Source: Streptomyces sp. CB01201 (GTDB taxonomy: Bacteria; Actinomycetota; Actinomycetes; Streptomycetales; Streptomycetaceae). From it: a DNA stretch of 64,000 nucleotides. Each line of letters begins with the position of its first letter. The first letter of the stretch is position 1. Below the pieces are notes generated by a model, which was not told where the DNA came from, ran no database searches, and was given only the letters and a program-made list of their open reading frames with translations. Location: contig NZ_NNBJ01000007.1 in the NCBI RefSeq assembly GCF_002803085.1, forward strand, positions 186,001 to 250,000, given 5' to 3'. Both the position numbers and the translations under genes were made by a program. Of this stretch, positions 7,489-16,700 are shown piece by piece.

Positions 7489-10080
7489 TCAACGTGCCCG
7501 CCCCTGACGGCGGCCCTTGCGCTGTGCGAGTTGGGGAAGCCAGAACTCGGCCGGCTGAGGATCTGTGGCCGCCGTTGCCCAGCCGTCCTCCTCTTGGGGA
7601 TTCCGGGGAGCCCAAGAGCGAGGTGCCTTAAGGGAGCGAACCTCCCTGACCAGTGCCGTCATCGTGTCGGGGAGAGTGCGGTCAACGTCATTCAGCAAGA
7701 GCGGGATGCCCAATGGGCCCCGTCTCGGAGTCGACGTCCGATACGTGACCTGGCAGAAGGAACTCACTTCGAACACGGCACCCCGAGCGTCCGCTGGTCC
7801 CTCCGCGTCCGAGAGCCACACAAGCCGGTCTCCGGCAACCAGACGTTCCCTGCCGTGGATCATGCCGTTCCGCGCGGTGCTGTCTCTGTTGAGGAACGGC
7901 ACCGGGTCTTCGAGGGCGCCGGGATCACTGTCACTGATCCCGGCCACGTGCCCTGGGTGGCGCGTGGAAACGATCTCCAGTACGTCGCCGTCCGCGTGAA
8001 CCTGCCAGATATCGAGCATCTCTGCCGACGAACTGAGCAGACTCGGATATGCCGTGAGCGCAAACACCTGCCCGGCCCTCAGCGGGAGGACGACGCGATC
8101 ATTGTCGCGCAGTCGATGAATGGCAGGGACCGGCGCCCAGCTGGTGAGGCCGGTTACTTCCTCCTGGCATCGCCGAATCGCCTCAACGGCTGTCTCCAAG
8201 GAGACTTGGAAGAACTCCCGATCTCCAGCGACCCGTTGGGCGGTGAGGAGGCGGTGGACAGCCCGTTCCACGTCTTTGGGCCTGGACGTGTGTGCCCTGT
8301 GGAGAACGTCGAAGGGGAACGGGACTGACGTCCCCGACAGCTCCTTTGCCCGGTCTTCCGAGAGCTGGTCGGTGTAGCCGATCTTGAGCATGTGCGGGAA
8401 GGCCGGGTTCCGCTGGATGTACACGAACCCCGTTGTCAAAGGAGGAGGCAGAGGTGTTCGGGGCTGCGTTTTGCCTGTGCCGCTGGGTTTCTGACGTTTC
8501 TTCGTGCCGGTGGCGAAGGCGGCCAACGCGACTGGTGGATCGGCTGAGAGGGGCGTGAACCCACCTTCGAGGCCGCGTTGGGACCAAGCAACGATGTCGC
8601 GTCCTCGGCATAGGTGCTCGACGTGTGAACGGGGCAGTCGCTGCAGGGCCCCTGCCAGAGCTTCGATCTCGTCGTCTACGTCGTAGTTGCGGTCACGGGC
8701 ACCTGGCAGTGTCCGGTTCAGCCCGTCGATGGCGACTTCCCTTATCAGGTTCGCCAATTCCTGACCGATGGGGACGTACAGAGCGCCCAGGGGCGTGGAC
8801 TCGATTTCGTCGTACTCGTTGACGGCATGCGCGTAGAGGTCGATGGGGACGCCGGCCCGCTGTGCCAGGAGAAGCAACTCGCAGGCGTGGGCCGAGTTGT
8901 CCATGTCGAAGGCGAACCGGGCGCACATGCCCTGGGACTCAGTCCTGGGCTTGCGGCAGACCAGCAGAAGTCGGCTCGAGTGCTCGGGATCTCGCTCGAA
9001 GCCGAGGGGTAGCACCCCCTCGCTGACTGCGGCCTGGGCAGCCTCGGTCTCCTGCGGGGTGCGCACGATGATGCTCCACCGAGGCAGCGGCCCGCAGGTG
9101 CCGTGCGCCGTTTGTACATCGAAGAGGAAGGAACCTCCGCGTCCGGGACCTCGGAGATCGAGTGAGTGGTTCAGAAAGGTTCGGATGCAGGCGTCCCGGA
9201 AGCGCTCCTGCTGAGTGCCGCTTCGCAGTACTGCACGTTCACTGCTGCTGAGGCACTCGATCGCCTTCGTCAGCGTGTCGAGGTACTCGTCGACCACAGC
9301 CAAGGCGGAGGTCATGACCGGTTGCAGGGCACGTTCCAGCTGGGGGTGGCGAGTTGCCTCGACAAGCCAGTCTCTGGCGGCGAGGCAGCCGGCCGACTCC
9401 GTACCGAGTGTCCAGAGGTGGCCTGCCGCGGAGGCGGCGGGGAACCGCTCCGACCATGGACTCCGAGCTTCGTGGCCTCGCTCGTTGTGGGCCATAGCGA
9501 CAGCGGTGCGAACCCGCCTATCCGGCTCGGCTTCCAGTCTGGTCCAGATCGTGCCGGAGCATGTCTCAAGAGGCGTGAGAGAGCTAGGCATCAAGGCAGA
9601 GGCGCGATCAGGGGTCTCAACACCCCAATGCCGTCGCAGCTCGTTGGCTACCTGAGCGGGGGACGCTGTGCGACAGCGCTGGCGGGCCCACTGACCAAGA
9701 AGCAGGTCATACGTGCCTTCTGGATCCTGAGCGCGCAGGCCGAGGCCGAAGAGCAGCACGGAACCCGTGAGCCCGTCGTACTCCATACGCCGGCGCACTC
9801 TCTCGACCAAGCTGGCGAGCTGATCTTCATCCGGCCTGGGGTCACTGAAGTCCGGGTGCTGGGCGAGAAGTTCAATGACCTGCGTTGTCGACAACCCTTG
9901 CGAGTCCAGGATGGCGATCCGCAGGATGAGAAGCGCGCGCAGTAGGTTCAGATTTCTCGGGTCGACGGCGAGCCGCGCCGCGTCCAGAGCCGGTTGGTCG
10001 TCGGCGGTGGCTGCCAGACCCGTACAGATCTTCTCTATCCACTGATCTCGCTGGTCAGTTAGGGCGGCACTGGAAGGCAC
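7489..10080 (-). CDS. Large protein with a GIY-YIG (T5orf172/MUG113-type) nuclease domain
   Basis: About 863 residues. The recognisable part is a T5orf172-type GIY-YIG domain at about 548-640 (GFVYIQRNPAFPHMLKIGYT, later GDREFFQVSLETAVEAI). Known relatives are nucleases often linked to phages and defence loci. The N-terminal 500 residues are mixed helical sequence that I do not recognise. The C-terminal 200 residues are also unassigned. I prefer a GTG start at 10078-10080 because AGGGGG lies 8 bases upstream; an in-frame ATG at 10156-10158 would add 26 residues and has a poor ribosome site. The gene converges on lsr2 and is divergent from the CoiA-like gene. Confidence 0.65.
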   Translation of the reverse strand: MPSSAALTDQRDQWIEKICTGLAATADDQPALDAARLAVDPRNLNLLRALLILRIAILDSQGLSTTQVIELLAQHPDFSDPRPDEDQLASLVERVRRRMEYDGLTGSVLLFGLGLRAQDPEGTYDLLLGQWARQRCRTASPAQVANELRRHWGVETPDRASALMPSSLTPLETCSGTIWTRLEAEPDRRVRTAVAMAHNERGHEARSPWSERFPAASAAGHLWTLGTESAGCLAARDWLVEATRHPQLERALQPVMTSALAVVDEYLDTLTKAIECLSSSERAVLRSGTQQERFRDACIRTFLNHSLDLRGPGRGGSFLFDVQTAHGTCGPLPRWSIIVRTPQETEAAQAAVSEGVLPLGFERDPEHSSRLLLVCRKPRTESQGMCARFAFDMDNSAHACELLLLAQRAGVPIDLYAHAVNEYDEIESTPLGALYVPIGQELANLIREVAIDGLNRTLPGARDRNYDVDDEIEALAGALQRLPRSHVEHLCRGRDIVAWSQRGLEGGFTPLSADPPVALAAFATGTKKRQKPSGTGKTQPRTPLPPPLTTGFVYIQRNPAFPHMLKIGYTDQLSEDRAKELSGTSVPFPFDVLHRAHTSRPKDVERAVHRLLTAQRVAGDREFFQVSLETAVEAIRRCQEEVTGLTSWAPVPAIHRLRDNDRVVLPLRAGQVFALTAYPSLLSSSAEMLDIWQVHADGDVLEIVSTRHPGHVAGISDSDPGALEDPVPFLNRDSTARNGMIHGRERLVAGDRLVWLSDAEGPADARGAVFEVSSFCQVTYRTSTPRRGPLGIPLLLNDVDRTLPDTMTALVREVRSLKAPRSWAPRNPQEEDGWATAATDPQPAEFWLPQLAQRKGRRQGRAR

Positions 10081-10385
10081 AGCCTCATCCCCCTGTATAT
10101 CCGTGGCCGGTGTGCTGCCGTGGCGCCGCTGGGGGCCCCGGCGAAGGCTCGTTCGCATTCCCGCGTATCAGCGGAGTCTATGACTGACCACTGACAGAGC
10201 CACCCAGCATGTTCCCCGATGCCCGTTGCCGTCCCCGGTCCACCAGCTGTTGTCCTGCTCTGCCCCGACGCATCCGGCAATGGACGGTCGGCGGGGGCAA
10301 GTTTTGGCCGACCTCTCGATTCCACGCAGGACCTCGGCTCGGCCAGGGAGGCTGCCCCTGGAAGAGAGGCGGCCAGGGGGTGACG
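10081..10385. other. Divergent intergenic region
   Basis: About 300 bases between the reverse-strand GIY-YIG gene and the forward CoiA-like gene. I see no further gene, no clear promoter hexamers and no strong hairpin. The alternative longer start of the GIY-YIG gene would occupy its first 78 bases. Confidence 0.4.
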
Positions 10386-11259
10386 ATGGGGTACACAGCC
10401 GTACATCCGCAGTGCGGCCGGCTGGACGCGTCCCTGGACGATCTCGGCTGTGGCCGCGCTTGGTCGGACATCCACCGCGTCAAAGGCGTGGAGCTGACGT
10501 GCCCGGAGTGCCAAGGCCGGGTCTTCGCGCGGCGCTCGCAGCACTACGTCGGGCACTTCTACCACCAGGAGCGCCCGCACGATTGCCAGTTGGCGAACGA
10601 GTCACCGGAGCATCACCTGCTGGAGCTGGAGCTGGAGCTGGAGCTGGCAATGGCGGCGCGCGCTGCGGGGTGGCGTGCAGAGCTGGAGGTCGGCAGCCGG
10701 GCCCGGGACTGGCGCGCTGATGTCATGGTCTATGACCAGCTGGGGCGGCAGGTTCTGGCTTTGGAGGCGCAGCCGTCGCCGATGACGGCGGATGACGCGC
10801 AGCTGCACGGACCACTATGTGCGAGACGGATTTGCCGTGTGCTGGATCTCCCTGCGCGCCCAGCCCTGGCAGCGCACCGTGCCGTCGCTGCTGGCACGCA
10901 CACCGAAGGACCGGGGCGACGCCTGGACGGTGTTCCACGGTGTGGCCCGCCACGACTGGAGGCCGCGCACGCTGAAGGCGAAGGCGAAGTGGACGCACAT
11001 CGAGTGTTCCCTGGGCGACGTAATCGGGTGGATTCTCGACGGCGGTGTGCATCCGCGTACGAGTGCGAACGGGACGGTGTGGTGGACGGCCCTTGCGTAT
11101 GATCGGCTGGCGCTTGGGCGCGCCCGGCTGGAGGCGGAGGCGGAGGCGATCGCGCGAGAGGAAGCGGCTTCCAAAAGATCGAGCCTCGATCAACCCGGAA
11201 CGGTTCATCACAGGGCCGGAGGGACGCCGACTCACCAAACCCGGCCGGAAGACCCGTGA
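10386..11259 (+). pseudogene. CoiA-like protein, broken by a frameshift
   Basis: From the ATG at 10386 the frame gives a CoiA-type start: Zn-binding CPEC, then HFYHQERPHDC and NESPEHH, then the nuclease-like core WRADVMVYDQLGRQVLALEAQ. At about 10,786-10,803 the homologous reading moves one frame (TDHYVRDGFAVCWISLRAQPW onward) and ends at the TGA at 11257-11259. One extra base, or two lost, would restore a single protein of about 290 residues. CoiA family members are implicated in DNA uptake and recombination in naturally competent bacteria; in actinomycetes such proteins are uncharacterised and often sit in mobile regions. The 3' end also looks replaced after about 11,180, where it runs into the TetR frame. 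A sequencing error cannot be excluded. Confidence 0.6.
10620..10646 (+). repeat. CTGGAG hexamer repeat
   Basis: Four and a half copies of CTGGAG in frame, encoding a Leu-Glu run in the CoiA-like protein. Such a repeat could slip, although its 6-base unit would not change the frame. Confidence 0.85.
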
Positions 11260-11830
11260 ACGCATCATCGAGGCGGCCGCGGAGCTGATGTTCCACCGGG
11301 GCGTCGGGGGTACGAGCATCCCGGACGTCCAGTCGGCCGCCGGGGTCAGCGCGTTGCAGATCTACTACTACTTCGGCGACAAACAGGGCTTGGTCCTGGC
11401 GGTCGTCGACTTCCAGACGGACACCAAGCTCGATCAGCAGCGTCCCCTGCTGGACAACCTGGACAGCATCGAAGCGCTGCGGGCCTGGTGCGCCGGGGCG
11501 GCGGACCGGCAGGACGCCACGGGGTGGGTCGGCGGCTGCGAGATCGGCTCGCTCGTCAGCGAACTCGCCGAGACCGACCCCCTGGCCCGCACCGACCTCG
11601 CCGCGGCCTGCGATCGCTGGGAGGCCCCCATCAGGTCCGGGCTCGCCCGCATGCAGGCTCGCGGCGATCTGAGCGGGCGCGCCGACGTCACGGCACTGGC
11701 CACCGCGCTGCTGGCCGCGATCCAGGGGGGCATGCTGCTGTCCCAGGTCCGCCGGTCGAGCCACGCGTACCGGCATGCCGTATCGGCGGTGATCGACCAC
11801 ATCGAGAGTTACGTCCCGCGGCAACCACTC
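11099..11830 (+). pseudogene. TetR-family regulator lacking a proper start and stop
   Basis: The helix-turn-helix is intact and typical (TRERIIEAAAELMFHRG then TSIPDVQSAAGVSALQIYYYF), followed by a plausible TetR ligand domain ending about HAVSAVIDHIESYVPRQP. There is no ATG/GTG at the expected place just before the helix-turn-helix. The nearest in-frame ATGs (11,045 and 11,099) would add an Arg-rich leader that is only the other frame of the CoiA-like gene. An ATC at about 11,207 occupies a likely ancestral start position. At the other end no stop occurs before 13,117, so translation would run antisense through the AlkZ-like gene. I read this as a gene remnant at a recombination junction. 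If it is expressed it would be the only DNA-binding regulator in the window. Confidence 0.55.
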
Positions 11831-11971
11831 AGGATCTGCCGCCGCTCCCGGCCTCCGGACCGGCGATTACCTCCGTCTGCTCGCCATGGCACGCCGCGCT
11901 CCGGCGGACACCTCGGGGGTACCGGTCGTCGTCGCGGAACTCGTCGTCAGCCGCGCCGCGCACCGCCGGGG

Positions 11972-13075
11972 TCAGTCGCCCACCACGACGTCGACCGTCG
12001 CCTCGTCGCCCTCGGCGGCGAAGGCCACCAGCCGCTCACCCTCGCGGGCGATCGCGTCCCGCTCCCGCTTGGGGGTCTTGCCGAACAACTCCACCGTGAG
12101 ACGGGCCTTCGAGCGCTCGCGCTTGATCTTCCAGACGCCCTGGACGAAGCCGTCGACCAGGACGGTGGGGAGCACCCGGGCGCCCGGCCGGAAGACCTTC
12201 GGGCGGTCCTCGTCGGAGATGATCCGGGTGCGGTCGCCGTGGGACAGCAGGAGGTTGTCCCACTCGGGGAGGAAGCGCGGTTCGGCGGGGGCGTCGCCGT
12301 CGGCGAGTTGCGCGTCCTCGAGGTCGAACAACTCCGTGCCGTCCTCCGCGCGCAGGACCCGCAGCTGCGGACGGATGCGCTTGAACACCGAGGCCAGACC
12401 CGTCAGTCCCGACCAGGTCTGGACGTCCTTGGCCGTGCCCGGGCCGAAGGCCGCCAGGTGGCGCAGGACCAGCGCGTCGGGTGCGTCGTCGCCGTCGGGG
12501 TCGGAGCCGAGCCACTCGGCCGCGTTCACGTACGTGGCGCTGGAGCCCGAACCCCAGGTCCCACCGGGCGGCTTCTGGACCACGGGCAGATGGCAGCGCA
12601 ACGTGATGTAGGCCAGCGCCGACGCGTCGCGGTCGGAGTGGTCCTCAAGCAGCGCCTCGCCCAGCTCCGTGTACCCGTAGGGGCGTTCGGCGAGCAGGTC
12701 ACGTGCCTGGACCGCCAGCGCGTCGAGGTCGAGGTCGGCGGCGCGCTTGCCCATGAAGCCGCGCATCGCCTTCGACAGCGCGGGCTGCAGCGCGGGCCGG
12801 AGCCGGAGGTAGTCCTGGGCGGTGACCACCTGGAGGGTGGCACGCAGCATGCTCGCGCGGACCACCTCACGGTCCTCCATGAGGGCGTTGAGCGACTCCT
12901 TGCGGAAGTCCTTCAGCCGGCTCCACAGGCCGATGTAAGGGGCGTTGGGGGTCTGCGCCTGCATGGCCACCAGTTGCTCCACCGCCTCCGCCACCGACCG
13001 CTCGTCGCGGCGCAGCAGCATCTGCCGCTCCAGCGCGGTCCGGTTGAGCACTCGTCGGCTGACGGTGTCGCCCAT
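11972..13075 (-). CDS. AlkZ-like winged-helix DNA-binding protein
   Basis: A 367-residue protein of the HTH_42/AlkZ superfamily: an N-terminal VSRRVLNRTALERQMLL leader, the VAMQAQTPNAPYIGLWSR motif, a central helical region and a beta-rich C-terminus with FLPEWDNLLLSHGDRTR and VLVDGFVQGVWKI. AlkZ of Streptomyces is a DNA glycosylase that unhooks crosslinks caused by azinomycin, and relatives guard producers of genotoxic metabolites; many others are uncharacterised. The ATG at 13073-13075 is chosen because GGGAGGG lies 6 bases upstream. An earlier ATG at 13,132 would add 19 unlikely residues. It lies at the left edge of the cluster, pointing away from it, so a self-protection role is possible but unproven. 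Confidence 0.7.
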   Translation of the reverse strand: MGDTVSRRVLNRTALERQMLLRRDERSVAEAVEQLVAMQAQTPNAPYIGLWSRLKDFRKESLNALMEDREVVRASMLRATLQVVTAQDYLRLRPALQPALSKAMRGFMGKRAADLDLDALAVQARDLLAERPYGYTELGEALLEDHSDRDASALAYITLRCHLPVVQKPPGGTWGSGSSATYVNAAEWLGSDPDGDDAPDALVLRHLAAFGPGTAKDVQTWSGLTGLASVFKRIRPQLRVLRAEDGTELFDLEDAQLADGDAPAEPRFLPEWDNLLLSHGDRTRIISDEDRPKVFRPGARVLPTVLVDGFVQGVWKIKRERSKARLTVELFGKTPKRERDAIAREGERLVAFAAEGDEATVDVVVGD

Positions 13076-13191
13076 GGTCGCCCTCCCGTTCGTGATGCAG
13101 CGGTCGACCTCAGCTAACCACGCGTGGCTCACGGGCGCACGGAATCTGCCGTGCGCGCCGGTCCGTGCGCGGGAACCCCGTTCGGTGACCG

Positions 13192-13209
13192 GTGCACAAG
13201 TTTGAGCAG
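13192..13209. promoter_or_regulatory. Operator site 1 of the cluster regulon
   Basis: GTGCACA-AGTT-TGAGCAG: the right arm is perfect and the left arm matches 5 of 7 positions. A -10-like TAGCGT starts at 13,231, exactly 21 bases after the site. The globin ATG is 66 bases downstream. This promoter would serve globin, NRPS and thioesterase. Confidence 0.6.
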
Positions 13210-13275
13210 CCCCTGTCTCCCGGCCCCCGGTAGCGTCCGGCTGCCGGAGCGCGGTGTACAGGAGGGGGCTGACGT

Positions 13276-13713
13276 ATGACCACCATGTACGAACATGTCG
13301 GCGGCGAGCAGGCGCTGCTACGTTTCGCCGAGCATTTCCACACCTCGATACAGCAGGACCCCTTGGTGGGACCGCTGTTCCTCGCCGGATCGCCGGATCA
13401 CGCCGAGCATCTGGCCGCTTTCTTCTGCGAGATGCTCGGCGGGCCCTCGCGCTACAGCGACGAACTCGGCGGCTTCCTCAGCCTGATGAAGGCCCATCTG
13501 GGCATGCGCATCACCGAGGAGCAGAGCGAGCGCTTCGTCCAGCGGATGCTCGCGTCCGCGGACGCCGTGGGCCTGCCGAACGACGAGCGGTTCCGTACCG
13601 CCTTCGCGGCCCAGATCGAGAAAGCCGCCGGGTTCACCAGGAAGGTGTCCCTGGAGGACGACTCACCGATGCTCGACGCACCCCATCCGGAGCTCGGCCG
13701 CTGGAAGTGGTGA
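13276..13713 (+). CDS. Truncated haemoglobin (group II-like) leading the NRPS operon
   Basis: A 145-residue globin. MYEHVGGEQALLRFAEHFHTSI with DPLVGPLF is the start of a truncated (2-on-2) globin, and the His in LMKAHLGMRIT is the expected proximal haem ligand. The usual group II ending with a Trp-Gly pair is replaced by IEKAAGFTRK, so it is divergent. Such globins bind O2 or NO, and some act in NO detoxification or redox chemistry. It follows operator site 1 directly and ends 53 bases before the NRPS start, so it should be co-transcribed with it. Its role in the pathway is unknown; O2/NO supply to, or protection of, an oxidative step are options. Confidence 0.85.
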   Translation: MTTMYEHVGGEQALLRFAEHFHTSIQQDPLVGPLFLAGSPDHAEHLAAFFCEMLGGPSRYSDELGGFLSLMKAHLGMRITEEQSERFVQRMLASADAVGLPNDERFRTAFAAQIEKAAGFTRKVSLEDDSPMLDAPHPELGRWKW

Positions 13714-13766
13714 ATCCGCACGTCGATCCGGCTCGGAGCGAGCCGGATCCTTCACCTGGGGGACCG

Positions 13767-16700
13767 ATGAAGCCTGTAACAACCACCGTGCCGCAGCAGG
13801 CTGACAGCACCTGCGGGCGGCTGGTGGGCATCCTGCGCCGCCTGTTGCCCGAGAGCGGCGGGCTCACCGTCGACACGGTGCTCTCCGACGCCGGTCTGTC
13901 CTCCCTCGCCGCTGTCCGGCTGGTCCTGGAGGCAGACGCCGAATTCGGTGTCGAGGTGCCGCTGCCCCGGCTGCTGGAGTGCCGGACCGTGGGCGACCTG
14001 GCGGCCTGGATCGACGAGGCCGGCGGCCGTCCCGGCACCGGCGATGCGGCCGCCCCGCCCGGCGTGCCGACGGAACCGGAGCGGCGGCACGAGCCGTTCC
14101 CCGCCACCCCGCTCCAAGAGGCGTACGTCGTCGGCAAGTACGCCGAACTCGACCCCGACGCGATCGGGTGCCACCACTACCACGAGTTCGAGTTCGACGA
14201 CCTCGACGTGGCGCGCCTGAGCAGCGCCTGGCAGCGCGTGGTGGCCCACTTCGACGCCCTCAGACTGACCGGGGTGGGACGCTCCCAGCGGGTGCTGGAG
14301 ACGGCCCGTGCACCAGAGTTCGTGGTGCACGAGACCGTCGGCCCCGACGACTGGGCGGCCACGGCCGCGGACGTCCGCGGCCGGATGTCGCACCACCGCC
14401 ACCCGCCGGGCGAATGGCCCCCGTTCACCGTCGAGATCACCCGCAGGTCGCCGTCGGGTCGGGCGGTGGTGCACTTCGGCATCGACGGGGGAGTGACCGA
14501 CGCGCACGGCACCGAGCTGCTGCTGCGGCACTGGTGGGCGGCGTACGAGAACGACGAGCACGAGCTGCCCCTCGCACCCTTCTCGCTCCGTGACAGCGTC
14601 CTGTTACTCGCCCGGCGCCGTGACACCGCCGGTCACCGCGCGGACCTGGCGTACTGGACGGAGCGACTCAAGGAGCTGCCCGGCGGCCCCGACCTGCTGC
14701 TGTCCGAGCCCCCCGAGCCGCCGGCGGACCTCGACTGCCACCTGCGCCGCTCCCGGCTCGCCCGGCTGGCACCGCCGCAGTGGCGGGCTCTGCGGCGCCG
14801 GGCCACCGAACTGGGCGTCTCACCGACCACGCTGCTGCTCTCGGTCTTCACCGACGTACTGAGCGGCGCCGCGCCCGCGGGTCCCTACTCCCTCGTGCTG
14901 ACGACCACCGACCGGACGCGGCTGCCGCGCGAGGCCGAGCGGCTCATCGGCCCCTACACCTCCAGTTGCGTGCTCGTCGTCGACGATGAGCCGGGCGCCC
15001 GGACGTCCCGGGATGCGGTGGGCACGCTCCACCAGCAGGTGTGGGAGGCCCTGTCGCACAGCTCGGTCAGCGGTGTCGAGGTGCTGCGCGAGCTACGGGG
15101 CCAGGGCACGGACGTGCCCCGGCTGCCCGTGGTCTTCACCAGCCTGCTCGACATCGCGGTGGAGGGCGCGGACGCCGGGAGCATGGCGGACCACGAGCGC
15201 TACGCGGTCGGCCAGACCTCGGGGGTCGCCCTGGACCACCAGGTGCGGTTGCGCGCCGGGGGGCTCGAAGTCCGCTGGGACACCGCGGACGCCCTCTTCC
15301 CGACGGGTACGGTCGACGCACTGTTTAGCCGGTTCTGCCAGGCGTTGCAAGGGGTGTGCGAGGCCGCCGAGCCGGTGTCGGTGGTCGACGTCCGGCCGCT
15401 GAACGGACTCCAGCAGGCGTATTACGTGCCACGCGTCGCCGGCGACCGTTCGCGGGGCTGTCAGTTCCACCAGAGCTTCACGGTGACGGGGTTCGACCCG
15501 GGCCGGCTGCAGGCGGCATGGCTGCGCATGGTGCGCGAGCACGACATCCTGCGGACCCGCGTCTGCGACGACGGGCACCTGCGGGTGCTGCCCGACGCCC
15601 CCGCCGACCAGTGGATACCGGTGGTGGACCTCGCGGACCGCGCGGACGTCGAGGCGGAGGCCGTGGAACGCGCGGTGCGCCACGACATGACGCACCGCCC
15701 CTTCCCCCTCGGCCGCGGATCCCATGCCGATCTGCGGGTCGTCCGCCGCGCGGCGGGCCGTGCGACCGTGCACCTGGCGGTGGACCTGCTGGTGGCGGAC
15801 GCGCGCAGCATCGTCCTGCTGGCCAGCGAACTGCTGAGGCGGTACGCGGACCCGTCCGCCGAGATCCCCGGCACCGCCCCGGCCACCGCCCCACCGTCCT
15901 CGGACAAGGCGCCCGCGGAGGTATCCGGCCGGGAGCAATGGCATGCCCGGCTCGCGGACCTGCCGTCGGGTCCCCGGCTGCCGGAGGGCACGCCCGGGGC
16001 GCACGACCCGGTACGGCGCACAGCCCAACTGACCGATCGGGCCGCGCTGCTGCGGTGGGCGGGACGGCACGGCGTGGAGCTGGACACGGTGCTCCTGGCC
16101 GCCTACTGCGCGGCGCTCGCCGCCGAGTGGGACGAACCGTTCACGGTGCCCGTGGTGTGCTGGCGGGAAAGCGACGACTCCCGGCGCCCCGCCGAACTCA
16201 CCGCACTGAGCTGGGTGCGGTCCGCCGACCCCGGCACCACGCTGCGGGACGCGGCCCACGCCTACGGCCTGATCCTGGCGGCGGACGCCGCCGCCGACGC
16301 GGCTGCCGGTCTCGCCGAGATGCGCCGGCTGGTGCTGCGTCGCCGCCGCGCCGAACCCTTCGCGCACCCGGTGGTTTTCACCAGTGTCCTGGACGTCTCC
16401 GGCCACCCGCTGCCGCGCGGCACGGCCATGGCGGCCTGGGGCACTGCCACCCCCGACGTGGCGCTGGACTGCGTCACCGTCGACGACGGCGAGACCCTGC
16501 ACGTGGCATGGGATGCGGTGGCCGACCGCTTTCCCGACGGTGTGCTCGACGCCGCCTTCGCTCGGTTCCTCGACACGCTCCGCGAGCTCACCGAGGAGAC
16601 GGACGGCCAGCCGCGGGAACGCCCCGCGGACCGCTCCGAGCCGGGCGGCGAGCGGCACCGGGTGCTGTACGAGTGGAACGACACCGCCGTGCCGTACCCC

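Noticed and set aside
10620..10646. CTGGAG repeats as part of a CRISPR array
   Set aside because: Short in-frame hexamers with no spacers; no cas-like genes in the window.
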